Of a stretch of DNA of 64,000 nucleotides, positions 24,946 through 38,000 are shown piece after piece. The translations under genes and the position numbers were made by a program. How positions within the stretch are numbered: position 1 is the first letter of the stretch; each line of letters starts with the position of its first letter. Source of the DNA: Macrotrachela quadricornifera. Its lineage: Eukaryota > Rotifera > Eurotatoria > Philodinida > Philodinidae. The stretch spans positions 24,648 through 88,647 of the forward strand of contig JAJEKB010018970.1 in NCBI GenBank assembly GCA_022393335.1, in the 5' to 3' direction. Below the pieces are notes generated by a model. The model was not told the DNA's origin. It did not search any database and was given only the letters and a program-made list of their open reading frames with translations.

Positions 24946-25474
24946 GTAATACAACGCCGAGATACGAACTTTTGGTGCACTCTCAAGTACTTACTATTCA
25001 TGTTGATTATTGATATCCGAATTGATTTAAAAATTAATTTGAGAAAATTAATATAATATAGAAGGGATAAAAGAGAAAAAACAGTAACAATAATAATATA
25101 TCAATTTTATTTATTTTATTTTACCAATTGATAGTAGAATTTTCGAGCATGTTCAGTTATTCCCGGCTATTTTAATACAAGAGAAACAGATAAATAAATA
25201 AAGAATAACATCAATAACACCACATTAAATCAGATCTATCAATTTTTAATAATTCCAAGATATCAAATCTTTAAAAAAACCGATAATGCATAACCATATA
25301 TTAAATATATATGTAGATGATGACCGATTAAAATAGATGGAAATAAATGAACATAGTCGAAAATTCTACTATAAATTGATATATTATCATTCTTAATGCA
25401 TTTTTCTCTTTTCTTACGTTTATATTTATTGATTAATGCTTCCTATTGAAGTTTATTAGAAAATCGTTTTTTAA

Positions 25475-25689
25475 CCCTAGTACGACCGAGCTTATTTAGG
25501 CTTTTTTTGCAAATATTCCTCTAATTCAGGTTATGAGATTTAAGATCTGATTTCATAGAGATCATTTCAAAACAATAATATTTTTTTATTTCTATGAAGA
25601 ATTAAAACTACATTTCGCACTTCGTCAATTTTAAAAATTCTCAGACTACTAGTGTGGGTCAAAAATGACCCAGGTTGGGAGTACGAGGG
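25475..25689. mobile_element. piggyBac-like MITE (TTAA target)
   Basis: Flanked by TTAA at 25471-25474 and 25690-25693, with ends CCCTAGTACGACC and the inverse of CCCTCGTACTCCC. It contains GGGTCAAAAATGACCC near the right end. A TTAA duplication plus CCCT ends is the hallmark of piggyBac-type transposons. Length 215 bp, no transposase. Confidence 0.7.
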
Positions 25690-28053
25690 TTAATCACGAT
25701 TAATCTTCATAAAAAGCGCAATTTTTATGACATAGAGAGATTTTTCTTCCAAACGATGATCAGTTCTATGAACCTAGTTCTTTTTTTTCCTTCTCCTGTT
25801 ATTCTATTGATTTTAATTTTATCGAGAAAATAAGGTCTATTCAAAAAATTCGAATCAATATTAATGATTCATGAAGATGAAAATAATGTACGAATATAAA
25901 AAAAAATAATAACATTAATACCACAATCAGAGGAGAATGAAGTTGATAAAGTCGCAGTAAATATTTTTGAAAGACAGATTCTTGCACAAAAACAAGTATT
26001 CAATATTTTCCATTTTATTTGCTATTTTTCTTCTTTTTTCAACCCCTTTCAGATTTAGACATTTAAAGTAGCAACGAGATGTCGTCCATCTATTATCTAA
26101 CTTTAGTTGCTTTGTCTTCCTTCTACTGACATATGCATATGATTAGCCAAATGAAGAATAAATCTGATTTAGTCATATTTTTCAAAAGAGATTTCCCACA
26201 TTCTAATATAAACTTTATCATTTCGCATGGTATCGAAAAAGTTCTTCTCCGTAATAGGGGTTTAATGTAATACTGTTTCTTTTATATTGTAGAATTTATT
26301 GATTTGGCTTCGAAATAGAAATATTTCATTCTTAAAACTATGTGATTTACTGTAGAATACATATTTCCATTTCCATTGTAAAATTCAGTATTCTAAGTTT
26401 TTTCAATCTTTTTCGCCCATCAGAATGGCATATGAATAGTTTCTTTATGACGCATAAAATATTTTAAATGCTTGAAAATTCGAGTGAAATAGTTCAAAAT
26501 TTCTAACGAATTTTGATTTTTATATGTATATTGATATATACAAATAAACTGAATTGTCATGTTGAAAGCAGTTAGAAAAAGATGAAGTCTGTTAGATTGT
26601 ATATTGATTAAAGATACTTATAATAGACAATCGAAGAGCCATAGTCATGATAATCTTTTCAATAATTATAGTCGATGGAATAATCAAATCTATTTAGTTA
26701 TTTAGTTTTTCGCCAATTCCTAATAATAATATTATACTTCAACATTCAACATAAAAATAAGATTCATCTGAAAACTTACGAGGGCAAAGTACCATACTTT
26801 TAGAATTTACAATGCATAAAAAAACACTAATATACCATAAATCTCGAGATGGACCAATTATTTTAATGTCACTCAATTGACATAAATTCAGTTCAAACAA
26901 TATGGCATGTATAATACGAAAATATGATAGTTTTCAGTCTAGAAACTGACTGTTTACGTAACGTGTTTACGTCATATTAATAAAGTACCCTAATGTCTTA
27001 ATTAGCTACCGTGAAACGTTGCAGTAGTAAGTGTTATTTAATACTATAAATTACATCACTTTTATTTATGGAAGAAGGGATAGAAAAAGCCATCTCATCA
27101 TCCATAGACGAGCGACGTGTATAAATGCCATACTGTATAGCAACGTATACAATAACTATGACAAATCAACTGGAAAATGAGTAGCTATTGATTGCGTTTT
27201 TTTTCGGGCAAGGAAAGATTATTACGAAAAGACAGCTGAATTTGATAAAATTTTACTAAAGACTTCGAGAATTACAGATTTCAAATCTGTAGATGATTTG
27301 TTCAAACATTCAAGTTTTATTTTTGGAATCTATAAAGATAAACTTTTCATAGATTTAGCGAAGGTTTACAAAATTTTATTATTTTTTTAAATATAGACCT
27401 TTCATGATTGAAAAAAAAATCAAAATTCGAAATTTTGAGAAGTCATTAGGAGATTGAAATTGTTCGGATCCGAAAGACTTTCGTCAAGTTCCATAAAACC
27501 TTGGCTATTTTCTTGTCATAACATTTGTTAATAAAATATACCTCAATATGACATACCTAAACAACGAAGAAATAATGCAGTACGAACTAATTGTTCAAGG
27601 TTGTCAAACGTAGTCACCCATCTGTCTATTACAATTACTGCCAGTTAGTTTTGGATAGATATATCATTAGGAAAGGAAGAAAATTTATTCCAGATGTAGC
27701 AGTCAAGTTGGAATAAACGTAGATTTGGCATATGATAGAATAGAAAAAGGACGAATAATATCGATACAATGTAATTGATGTGAAGTTGTTGGATAGTATG
27801 ATTGACAAGAAGATTTTCTTCTACATTGTTTGGTAAGTATTCATCTATTATACAAATCTAAAGAACTTTCATTTTAAGAATAATTAAGAGAAGTAAATGC
27901 TTGTTTTTTTCTATCATGATTTGGCGATAGTTGTTTCATAAACAATCGTTTGGGATCGATCAAATCCGAAAAAATATGTACGATATGTTTCATATAATCC
28001 TGATCGATACAAAGTATAAGACAAGTCAAGTTAACACGGCGATGTGCACGACA

Positions 28054-28341
28054 TCTATATATATATAATGTTCAGTGTGTGTTTGTCTGTTAATGTCGGG
28101 TTAAAGGGAATAGGCCTATAGGAGGGGATACGAAGATAGAGAGATAGAGAATGCATCTATAGGGGTAAAGGGGAATAGAGCAATAGGGATATGTTGATAG
28201 GAGATACAGATACACAGGATAGGAGATAAGAATATAGGGAAGCAAAGTTTCCCATTGTCTATTATCGGACCAAAGATAAAACACACATATGATACCTTAC
28301 AGAAAAAGGAGAGCCGTGCAGTATCCACGGAGTCTCGCTAG
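28054..28341 (+). mobile_element. Short Helitron (288 bp)
   Basis: Starts TCTATATATATATAATG after A and ends CTCGCTAG followed by T. A hairpin CCGTG...CACGG lies about 10 bp before the CTAG. Same subfamily as the 40.7 kb copy. The interior is AGGATA/GATAGAG-rich, without genes. Confidence 0.75.
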
Positions 28342-28876
28342 TATACTACAATGCTCATCGTTACTATAAAAGAAGCGTTTTTGATTTGAACTATTACTTA
28401 ATTAGTGACAGTTTGTTTCACAAATTACAAAACATCGTTCAAACTAACTTCGGTCAAAATGCATTACTGTTTTTCATTCAATATAAACAATAAATGATAT
28501 AATATTCTTTTACTTGTTGTTATTGCCATAACAAATCTCAATGTTTAAACATCAAGCGACTAAAACGTAGATAGAGAAAAATTTTGTGGAAAGAATCAAT
28601 GAAAAGTAAACAGTGAATTGTATTGTTCTTTCGAAATTTATTTGACGAGAGAATCTATCTCATGTATTGACACAACGGTAATGGCGCAGAAAAAAGCAAA
28701 AAAAGTTGGAAAGAATAACAGTACAATAAAATACGTTGTCAACGAATATTTTTGTTGAAGTGTTTTATGCCTTCTGACAACATTTTCAATGGAAAAGTAG
28801 ATGGAGTTTATTCTTGAGTGTCAACAAAAAAAGCATTTTGTGCAGCAGAAAAATCGAGACGAAACGAGATGTCAAC

Positions 28877-28886
28877 TATATAAATA
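28877..28886 (+). promoter_or_regulatory. TATA box of the ART-TPR gene
   Basis: TATATAAATA 85 bases upstream of the ATG at 28971, the right direction and distance for a core promoter with a short leader. Confidence 0.45.
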
Positions 28887-28970
28887 GATGATGTGAACTC
28901 TCTTTGTCTAAATAACAATCAACTATACACATAATTTCACATTGGTAATTAACGAATCATTCAGTGGATA

Positions 28971-31655
28971 ATGGATGGACAAAAAATAAAAGAAGGCATT
29001 CCTACAACATCAAAAACTTCTAGTTTAACTGCATCCACAACTAACAGCATTATGAATCTCCGCAAGCGAATTGCTCAAAACTATTTATTAATCTGGCTCG
29101 ATGCTGGTATTGATCAATCAAACAAAGATTGCCAAAGTGCATTCGCACAATTAAGAAGCGTTGTAAACGACGTTAATATATTTACTGAAAAAGATAAATG
29201 CATCGATTTTCTTACTGAAATCGATGATATCAGAGCCTTCTTAATAGTAGAGGGTACAATTGGTCAACAGATTTTACCTCTTATCCATAATATTCCTGAA
29301 TTAGATGGTGTTTACGTATCCTGCAGCAATAAAAATCTACATGAGCAATGGACCAAACAATGGATTAAGGTTAAAGGTGTATATACATCGATTACACCTA
29401 TTAGTGAAGCATTACAAATGGCTGTTAAACAATGTGAGCAAGATTTCACTCCTGTAAGTTTTGTCACAGTGAATGAAGGAGCTTCGAATCAAATTTTAAA
29501 TCAACTGGAGCCCACATTTATGTACACACAAATACTCAAGGATATTCTTCTTAAAATGGATTATGACCAACAATCCATCAAGGATTTTGTCGCTTACTGT
29601 CGGAGAGGTGACTACGGATCATCAATCAATATTACTATATTCGAAAACGAATATCATGCACATTCACCAATCTGGTGGTATACTTTCCCATCTTTCATCT
29701 ATTCTATGCTCAATGGTGCTCTACGTCTGCTGGAGACAGACACCATCATTAATATCGGCTTCTTTATTCGTGATCTTCATCAACAAATCGAACAACTACA
29801 TCAACAACAGGTTAGTACTTACCAAGAAAAGCCCACTACAGTTTATCGAGGACAAGGTCTATCGACCAAAGATTTTGAGAAACTCTGTCAAACAAAAGGT
29901 AGTCTGATGTCTTTTAATAACTTTCTATCCACCAGTACAAACCGAGAAGTTTCCCTTGGATATGCCGATGTTGCTTTAACAAAACTCGATGCTGTTGGCA
30001 TTCTCTTTCAAATGTCTGTTGATCCTTCTGTATCATCCGCTTCATTCGCTGCCATTAGAGAATTTAGTTACTTCAAGACGGAAAACGAAATCCTTTTCTC
30101 TATGCACACCGTCTTCCGTATTGGTAAAATTACACAAATTGACAAAAACAAGCTACTTTATCAAGTGGAACTTACACTAACATCAGATGATGATGAACAA
30201 CTTCGAACACTCACGAAATATATGCAAGAAGCAGCATGTGGGACAGGATGGCGACGAATAGGTAGCTTGTTACTTCATTTGAAAAAGTTAGATAGAGCTG
30301 AAAAACTCTACGCATTATTACTCGAACAGACATCTGATGAGAGTAATAAAGCATTTTATTATAATCAACTTGGGCATGTTAAAGATAATCAAGGCGATTA
30401 TGACAAGGCCACCTGGTACTATGAAAGAGAACTTCAGATCTATCAAAAGACTCTTCATGCAAATCATCCTAATTTAGCTACTTCTTACAACAACATCGGT
30501 TTTGTATATTACAATATGGGAGAATATTCAAAAGCACTTTCTTTTTACGACAAAGGGCTTGAAATCTATCAGAAAACTCTTCTTACAAATCATCCTAATT
30601 TCGCTACTTCCTACAATAACATCGGTTTGGTGTACGACAATATCGGAGAGTATTCAAAAGCACTTTCGTTTTACGAAAGAGCACTTGAAATTCGCGAAAA
30701 AGCTCTTCCTTCAAATCATGCTGATTTCGCTCAGTCCTACAACAACATTGGTTTGGTGTATGACAAGACGGGAGAGTATTCGAAAGCACTTTCGTTTTAC
30801 GAAAAAGCACTTGGAATCTATCAAAAAACTCTTCCTGAAGACCATCCTGATTTGGCTACCTCCTACAACAACATCGCTGGCGCGTATAACAACATGGGAG
30901 AGTATTCTAAAGCACTTTCTTTTTACGAAAGAACACTCGAAATTCGTCAAAACACTCTTCCTGTAAATCATCCTGATTTAGCTACTTCTTACCACAACAT
31001 CGCTACGGTGTATGATAGCATGAGAGAGTATTCTAAAGCACTTTCGTTTTACGAAAAAGCACTTGAAATTTATCAAAAAAAACTTCCTGCAAATCATCCT
31101 GCTTTGGCTACTTCTTACAATAACATCGGCTTGGTGTATCACAATATGAGAAAGTATTCTAAAGCACTTTCTTTTTTCGAAAAGGCACTTGAACTCTATC
31201 AAAAAACTCTTCCTGCAAAGCATCCTAATTTGGCTACTTCTTACAACAACATCGGTTTGGTGTATCACAATATGGGAAAGTATTCGAAAGCACTTTCTTT
31301 TTTCGAAAAAGCACTCGAAATTCGTCAAAACATTCTTCCTGCAAATCATCCTGAATTTGCTCAGTGCTACAACAACATCGCTGTGGTGTATCACAACATG
31401 GGAGAATATTCTAAAGCACTTTCTTTTTTCGAAAAGGCACTCGAAATTTATCAAAAAGCTTTTCCTGCAAATCATACTGATTTAGCCCAGTCCTACAGTC
31501 ACATCACTTGGGTGTATAGAAGTATGGGCAATTATTCGAAAGCACTCTCATTGTATGAACATGCTCTTGACATTTGGCAAAGTTCATTACTTCCAAATCA
31601 TCCAAATCTGAAGGATGTGCGTGAAAGTATAGAATTTGTAAGAAATAAATTGTGA
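28971..31655 (+). CDS. Arginine ADP-ribosyltransferase with ten kinesin-light-chain-type TPRs (894 aa)
   Basis: Intronless gene starting ATGGATGGACAA. Residues 1-180 are an N-terminal region of unknown fold. Residues about 185-400 form an R-S-E class ADP-ribosyltransferase domain: Arg293 in VYRGQGLS, the STS motif at 320-322 (FLSTSTN), and the ExE pair Glu371/Glu373 in KTENEILF. The full catalytic triad predicts transfer of ADP-ribose from NAD+ to arginine. Residues about 459-880 are ten 42-residue TPRs, typically SYNNIG.VY..MGEYSKALSFYEKALEI, of the kinesin light chain/NPHP3 type, likely a protein-binding scaffold. There is no signal peptide or membrane segment, so it is probably cytosolic. 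This fusion is abundant in bdelloid rotifers; target and role are unknown. The repeats are very similar at DNA level (126-bp units), suggesting recent expansion or homogenisation. Confidence 0.9.
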   Translation: MDGQKIKEGIPTTSKTSSLTASTTNSIMNLRKRIAQNYLLIWLDAGIDQSNKDCQSAFAQLRSVVNDVNIFTEKDKCIDFLTEIDDIRAFLIVEGTIGQQILPLIHNIPELDGVYVSCSNKNLHEQWTKQWIKVKGVYTSITPISEALQMAVKQCEQDFTPVSFVTVNEGASNQILNQLEPTFMYTQILKDILLKMDYDQQSIKDFVAYCRRGDYGSSINITIFENEYHAHSPIWWYTFPSFIYSMLNGALRLLETDTIINIGFFIRDLHQQIEQLHQQQVSTYQEKPTTVYRGQGLSTKDFEKLCQTKGSLMSFNNFLSTSTNREVSLGYADVALTKLDAVGILFQMSVDPSVSSASFAAIREFSYFKTENEILFSMHTVFRIGKITQIDKNKLLYQVELTLTSDDDEQLRTLTKYMQEAACGTGWRRIGSLLLHLKKLDRAEKLYALLLEQTSDESNKAFYYNQLGHVKDNQGDYDKATWYYERELQIYQKTLHANHPNLATSYNNIGFVYYNMGEYSKALSFYDKGLEIYQKTLLTNHPNFATSYNNIGLVYDNIGEYSKALSFYERALEIREKALPSNHADFAQSYNNIGLVYDKTGEYSKALSFYEKALGIYQKTLPEDHPDLATSYNNIAGAYNNMGEYSKALSFYERTLEIRQNTLPVNHPDLATSYHNIATVYDSMREYSKALSFYEKALEIYQKKLPANHPALATSYNNIGLVYHNMRKYSKALSFFEKALELYQKTLPAKHPNLATSYNNIGLVYHNMGKYSKALSFFEKALEIRQNILPANHPEFAQCYNNIAVVYHNMGEYSKALSFFEKALEIYQKAFPANHTDLAQSYSHITWVYRSMGNYSKALSLYEHALDIWQSSLLPNHPNLKDVRESIEFVRNKL
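30349..31608 (+). repeat. 126-bp tandem repeat encoding the TPR array
   Basis: Ten in-frame 126-bp units, recognisable by repeated AAAGCACTTTC.TTTTACGAAA and AATCATCCTGATTT blocks. The long frames on the other strand here are repeat shadows. Confidence 0.85.
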
Positions 31656-31669
31656 AATATTATTGGATA

Positions 31670-31675
31670 AATAAA
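31670..31675 (+). terminator. Polyadenylation signal of the ART-TPR gene
   Basis: AATAAA 15 bases after the stop codon at 31655. Confidence 0.5.
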
Positions 31676-32614
31676 GAAAAATCGCTTTCACTTAATTGAA
31701 TTGCCTCGTTTTTTACTTTTTCTCGTGCGTGCGTACAGGAAAACTCTTTGCACTAATTGAAACACAATGGACACAACCGTCCGGCAAGGCAGTACGTGTA
31801 CATACGTACATATATAACAGGCCTTCACAGACATGTTTGCATTTCGCTTATTAAGAGAATTTCTCTATATTATTAAAGTGATAATCATCTTGGAGCGTAA
31901 ACCTAACATATGTCATTGTACAAAACACATACTTCGAACATAACTCTAAAAAGAAAAAAATATCGGAAAAAACAAATAAAATGAACTTATCCTTGAACTG
32001 TATTGACTTGACTTGACTTGATTGTTATTAATGATTGAATAGAACTCTAAGGGATGAGGAAATGAAAATGAGTTGTATTTATATAAGTGTATGGTTATAG
32101 GATTATCTAATTGCTGCAGTTAATTAATTATTGAATGTTATTGTGATTCATCTCAAATAAATGAGCAGAAATAGAGAGAATGGAGTTGTCTAATTAGTCT
32201 TGAATAAAATTAAATTATTTTATAAATATTGATTGTATTGACACTAATTTGAATAGATTATGAATTAAATAATGAGCATTTGTCTTAAGATAATATAAGG
32301 TATTAATATAATTTATTTATTCATAGTAGAGAAACAAAAATAGAATTACACTACTGGCCAAAAGTATCTCCCCTCCCCCCCTTGGGTCTCAGTCACAATA
32401 TGAGTTGTATGTCTAATAACTAATGTATATATAGGTCTCAATGAATGCTGATCAGCGACACCGTCCGCATCCCGATTGCGTGAAGTATAAGAGAGTTATA
32501 TAAAATTCGGTCGATTTTTCATTGTAATTTAAAACCTGAGTAACAAAGTATATGTCTTGTTTTCTATGAAATTTGTAACTTGTTTTTTGGTAGAAATGTG
32601 CGTCTGTGTTACAT
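31676..32614. other. Non-coding stretch
   Basis: AT-rich. Near 32352 there is a lone CACTACTGGCCAAAAGTATC resembling a Tc1/mariner terminal repeat, with no partner found, so it is probably an eroded element end. No gene seen. Confidence 0.35.
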
Positions 32615-32866
32615 GAATTTCGGCCCACGGATTTTTCGGCCCAGATTTTCGGCCCGGTCCTAAATTCTGATGATTTTTCGGCCCGGGACGAAAGTTCGAT
32701 AGGAATTTCGTACCAAACAGTAGTTTAATTAATTAATCATTAAATTAATTAATTAAATTACTGTTTGGTATGAAATTCCTTTCGAGCTTTCGTCCCGGGC
32801 CGAAAAATCACCGGAATTTAGGACCGGGCCGAAAGTCCAGGCCGAAAAATCCGTGGGCCGAAATTC
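32615..32866. mobile_element. Palindromic MITE (GAATTTCGGCCCACGG ends)
   Basis: Nearly the whole 252 bp is one inverted repeat: GAATTTCGGCCCACGGATTT at the left is matched by the inverse at the right. GGGACGAAAG and TACCAAACAGTA blocks are also mirrored around a TTAATTAA-rich centre. Much more GC-rich in the arms than the flanks. No clear target duplication. Confidence 0.75.
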
Positions 32867-32890
32867 CGGCCTCCCCATTCAATCTATAAT

Positions 32891-33700
32891 GGACATTAAA
32901 CGACACACGAGATGCATTATCATCATCTTCATTCCAGGATAATCTAAATGAAATCTTCTTACATATATTTCGATTTCTAACTGTATCTGACCTTTGTAAG
33001 ATTTCTCTTGTTTGTCGAGCATTCAAAATAATCGCTGATCATGATGACCTTTGGAAAGCAAAATGCGATAGTAAGTCGAATTATCTTTTTCTCTTTTCTA
33101 AATCAACTTCTATAGCAACAAGAAAGTTTCATTCCAAATCCTACAAAGAGATCTATATGGAATGGATCCATGAAAAATCACTACGCAATCAAAAAGTAAA
33201 TCTCCTGTGAACGATTCATATGCATAGAACTGCATGTGTTATCCTTGGACTACCTTCTTGTCCACTACACTCAACAGGTAAACATCAATTCATATCGATC
33301 GGTGAGTTTACTCAACATCCACACTCATCACAGGACATGTAAGATTATATTTCCTTTCCCACTTGCCAGGAGATAATCAACTTATCAGTTGATATCGATG
33401 AAGCAGCATCTGAATTGGTATCATTATTGGAAAAAGCATCTGCTTTTCAACAACAATGGTATTCACCATCTATACTAAAACAAATGATTCAATGATATTA
33501 TTGATTCATGTGATTAAAAGCCTCTCATCCAGCAAATACTCTTCTTATTCCAACATTAAACATAGAAATCATCTAGCAAACTCATTTACTTGGAGCAGAA
33601 ATATACGAAAAAGATTGTCTTCCTTTATTTTATCGAGTAATTGATCATTCGTTAATTCTGAACGCAGCAGAACAATATTTCAAAGTACAAGCGTTTGCCG
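32891..33700 (+). pseudogene. F-box protein gene, 5'-truncated and decayed
   Basis: An open exon (to about 33073) encodes a good F-box: DNLNEIFLHIFRFLTVSDLC followed by KISLVCRAFKIIADHDDLWK. It has no in-frame start; a TAA lies just upstream, next to the palindromic MITE. A GTAAGT donor at about 33074 and a CTATAG acceptor near 33117 define a small intron in phase. Exon 2 reads TRKFHSKSYKEIYMEWIHEK and hits a TGA near 33210. Further protein-like pieces follow with stops and frameshifts (LLEKASAFQQQWYSPSILKQ and LFYRVIDHSLILNAAEQYF). F-box proteins link substrates to SCF ubiquitin ligases through Skp1. This copy looks non-functional. Confidence 0.65.
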
Positions 33701-33710
33701 ATACTAGTGG

Positions 33711-35076
33711 CGCAGCCAGAGATTCCCGATTGGTAGGGCGGCGCCCTACCGCATTTAAAAGCTCCATCTACTATAGCTTAGATTTTTTCGGAGACTCAAA
33801 GGAGTTCCTTAATTTCTACCTTTTCAAAAGAAGGACAACTTCATGTATCTATACTTTTATTAAGTGAAATTACGTGAACAATAAAGAGAAGAGACGAAAA
33901 TTAGACAACTAAATAAATAACAGTTATTTCAATAATATCCGACTGTTTTTATGATGAATGGTAAAATCATCAATTATTTTTTCACGAGCAACAGCAAAAT
34001 CTCTTTCAATGGTTAATAAAGACAAATCACTCAATCAATTGTCGGACATACTATTATGTGCACTAGTTTTAGTTTCATTTTACTGAATGTTCGTTCTGTT
34101 GTGCTTGAATACATAGGAATAGTCATAGCACTGCTAAGAAGAAATACAGTCGTCGGGAATCCTTATTTTAATGGTAAGATGAAACAATTTGTTCTTCTCA
34201 TCGTATACTTAATGGTGATAATAATTGAAATGATTCTAATGAAGATGAGGAAATCTGTTCTTGCTGTCTACTTGATGTTGACGAAGATAAGGAATGAGGT
34301 GAAAATCGATAATCAGTTTTCCAAATGTTCCTGAGGGGACGTGGATTCAGCTAAAATAATACATTGAAAATGCATGATTCTAGCAGTAATAAGCTATGGT
34401 TCAAACGATTTTTTGAGTATTCATAGTTCACTAGAGTCTACATGATGCACAGGATTTCAACTTATAAGTGATGAATCGCTTGTAGACCTTCTCTCGTCAA
34501 CGTAATTCAAAGCACGTCTATTATTAATTATTCCCGTACAATTTCTCCTTGGATTTTGCCTAGAAAAAATAGTCGGTTACAATAATAGGAGAAAATCAAC
34601 AGTAAGCAAAGCATTCGAAGATGTAAACAAAACACAAAAATCAATGATACCGAACTTTTTCAACTGACTTCATTGCTTTGTGGATTGGAAGTGGAAAGAG
34701 ACGTTACACATACGATTAAAGTAGTGATTTTAAATATCTTTTCATTTCATAATAAAAAAATAAATAATATAAGAATACACTGAAGATGGGAAAACTTTTA
34801 CACAGCGTTGTAATGTTCCTTGAAGACAGAAATAAACGTTTCCTCACTATGTACTTCAATTCGAGAATTTGTTAGATTTTCTTGAAAACAACTGAATACA
34901 TAACAATTTTTTTTATGGTTTCGTAAACTTATATATTTTGTTTGATTCATTTTTAAGATCTCTTATATGAAGTCGAATTTAAAAAAAATGTTAGGCAAAA
35001 TTTTATTTGAAATATAACTGTGACAAATGAAAAAAAATAGTTAAAAATAATTTTTATTCAACTTTAAAGAAATAAA
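33711..35076. other. Non-coding stretch with a transposon end
   Basis: TAGTGGCGCAGCCAGAGA at 33711 followed by GGTAGGGCGGCGCCCTACC resembles the terminal repeat of several DNA transposon families, but no opposite end was found. The reading frame at 34056-34334 has no recognisable feature. The rest is AT-rich. Confidence 0.35.
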
Positions 35077-38000
35077 TTAACATAGTTTTAAAAGAATTTT
35101 TACATTTTTTGTACCCAAAGTAGTAACAGCAACATCCATCCAGTCATCCATATTGAAATCACCCACTGCAACCGAAACTGGATGAGAATTATAACCGGTT
35201 AAATATATCATTTGATTTGAAAATGTTCCATCACCATTTCCTTGAAATATGTTTATGCTATTAGCACCATAGCCAGCAACCAAAATATCAGTTTTATTAT
35301 CTTTATTAAAATCGAGAATAGCAACAGATCTTGGATCAGAAAGAGGACCAGTTGAATATATTGTCATATTTCCAAATATTCCATTTCCATATCCAAGAAA
35401 AACTCCTACATTGTTACTATTACGATTAGTTACAATAATATCCATTTGCATATCCTTGTTAAGATCAGCTACAGCAATTGACCACGGACGAGAATTAATA
35501 CCAGTTGAATATGTTAATTGATTTGAAAAATTTCCATTTCCAAGTCCTAGAAATATACCTATATTATTACTCTTACTATATGTAACAGCTAAATCAAGAT
35601 GTTTATCATTATTAAAGTCGTTAACAATAATAGCTTGTGGAGCCGAGCCTAAATCGGTTGAATACTTTAAAGGTACTAGAAATATTTTATTTCTATCTCC
35701 CAAAAATATACCGACACCACTAACACTGCCAAAGACAACAGCTATATCAAGCCAGTTGTCATAATTGAAATCATAAACTATCAAATACCAAGGATAAGTT
35801 AAAGGACCAGTTGAAAATATTGTCGGAGTACTAAATGTTCCATTTCCATCTCCAAAGCAGATTGCTAAATCGTCTGAAAGAGAGAGAACAGTTGCAATAT
35901 CTAGTCGACCATCTTTATTGAAATCATCAATACTGATCGAATATGGACCAGATAAAGCACCAGTTGAATATGTGACTTGCTGTAAAAAAATACCATTACT
36001 TTGACCAAGAAAGATCCCTATATTGTCAGTACCATAATTAGCTACAACGATATCTATTCGATTATCGTGATTAAAATCACCAACAGCAACCGCAAACGGT
36101 AATGATTTATCTCCAGTTGGATATACAGTTTGATTCGAAAACGTCCCATCACCATTTCCAAGAAACACACCTATACTGAAACCAAACAAATTACTTACGA
36201 CAATATCCAGATGAGAATCGTTGTTAAAATCACTTATTGCTACTCCCCGAGAAAACGAATAATTACCAGTTGAATATTCAGTCTGGTTTCTAAAAGTTCC
36301 ATCACTATTTCCAAGAAATACGCTTATACTGGAAGCATTCCCATTGGTTACAGCAATATCCAATCTACCATCATTATTAAAATCAGCTAAGGCAACCGTA
36401 GTCGGCATAGAATTCGATCCTGTTCGATAAGTGGTTTGATCTGAGAAAGTTCCATCACCATTTCCAAGAAATACACCTACATTTGAACTATTCCGATTCG
36501 CCACCACAACATCTAGTCTTGTATCATTATTGACATCACCAACAGCAACTGAATATGGCATAGAACCAGATCCGGTAGAATATATTGTTTGATTCACGAA
36601 ACTTCCATCACCATTTCCAAGAAGTACAGCCATTGTGTAATCCTCATAATTGAGTACAACCATATCGATTAGATTATCTTGATTGAAATGACCAAAAGCG
36701 GCAGAATGAGCAGGTTTATTAGAAGAAGTTGAATATATTTGTTTATTTTTAAAAGCTCCGAAACCGTAATGAAGAAATAAAATTAACGTATTATCAAGAT
36801 TATTTGCATTGATAACATCTAGTCGACCGTCTTTATTGAAATCGCCGACTGCAACCGAGCAGGGTCCAGAGCCAACTCCAGTTGTGTATGATATAGGACT
36901 TCCAAAACTTCCATTTACGAATCCAAAAAAGAAAATAATATTGTCACTGTCATAATTAGCTATTACTATATCAGAACAACCATCGTTATTGAAGTCACCC
37001 ACTGCAACAGAATATGGAATAGTAGGATAACCAATTGAATATATTGTAAGATTATGGAAAGTTCCATCTCTAGAATTCAAATAAATAGCTATGTTTCCAT
37101 CATCGTAATCAGTAGTAATAATATCTAAACGACTATCATTGTTGAAGTCGGCAACAGCGAGTGCGAACGGTGAGAGTATTGAACCACTTGAGTAGATTGT
37201 AGGAACTGTGAAAGGTGAATTGTAATATCCAAAAAAGATAGCTATAGAATAATAATAATAAAGTACAACTACTACATCCAATCGATCATCTCTATTGAAA
37301 TCACCAAGAGCGACTGATATCGGCAAAGAATCCCATCCAGTTGAATATGTTGTCTGTTTGGAAAAAAATCCATTTCCATTTCCAAGAAGTACACCTATTG
37401 TGTTACCGTCGTAATTGGCAACAATGATATCCAGTTGATTATCGTCGTTTAAATCACCAATGGTAACAGAACACGGACCAGAACCCGATTCAGTTGAATA
37501 TGTTATTTGGGATGAAAAACTTCCGTTGCCATTTCCTAAGAATACACCTATAGTGTTACTTTTATAATTGGCAGCAATGATATCTAGTCGATTATCACCA
37601 TTCAAATCACCAACTGTGACTGCATACGGCCCGGAACTCAATCCCGTTGAATATGATATTTGAGATGAAAAAGTCCCATTGCCTTTTCCAAGAAACACAC
37701 CTATTCTGTTACTGTTATAATTTGTAACAATAATATCTGGTTGATTGTCGCCATTCAAATCACTAATGGCGACTGAAGATGGTGCAGACCCTGATCCAGT
37801 TGAATAGGTTGTTTGTGACAGAAAAGTTCCGTTTCCATTTCCAAGGAGTACACCTATTTGGTTACTTTGATAGTTGGTGACAACGATATCCAATTGATTG
37901 TCGCCATTCAAATCACCGACTGCAACCGCATATGGTTCAGAACCCGATCCAGTTGAATATGCTGTTTGAGAGGAAAAAGTTCCATCACCATTTCCAAGTA

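Larger units (their letters stand above)
22440..28053. other. Intergenic region with two MITEs
   Basis: No convincing gene. It holds a palindromic MITE (24285-24945) and a piggyBac-like MITE (25475-25689). The remainder is AT-rich single-copy-looking DNA. Confidence 0.4.

Noticed and set aside
30502..31485. ORFs of 86-165 aa overlapping the TPR array
   Set aside because: Shadows of the 126-bp in-frame repeat of the ART-TPR gene.
34056..34334. 92-aa ORF
   Set aside because: No domain, no promoter or splice context; it lies in AT-rich intergenic DNA next to a transposon end.
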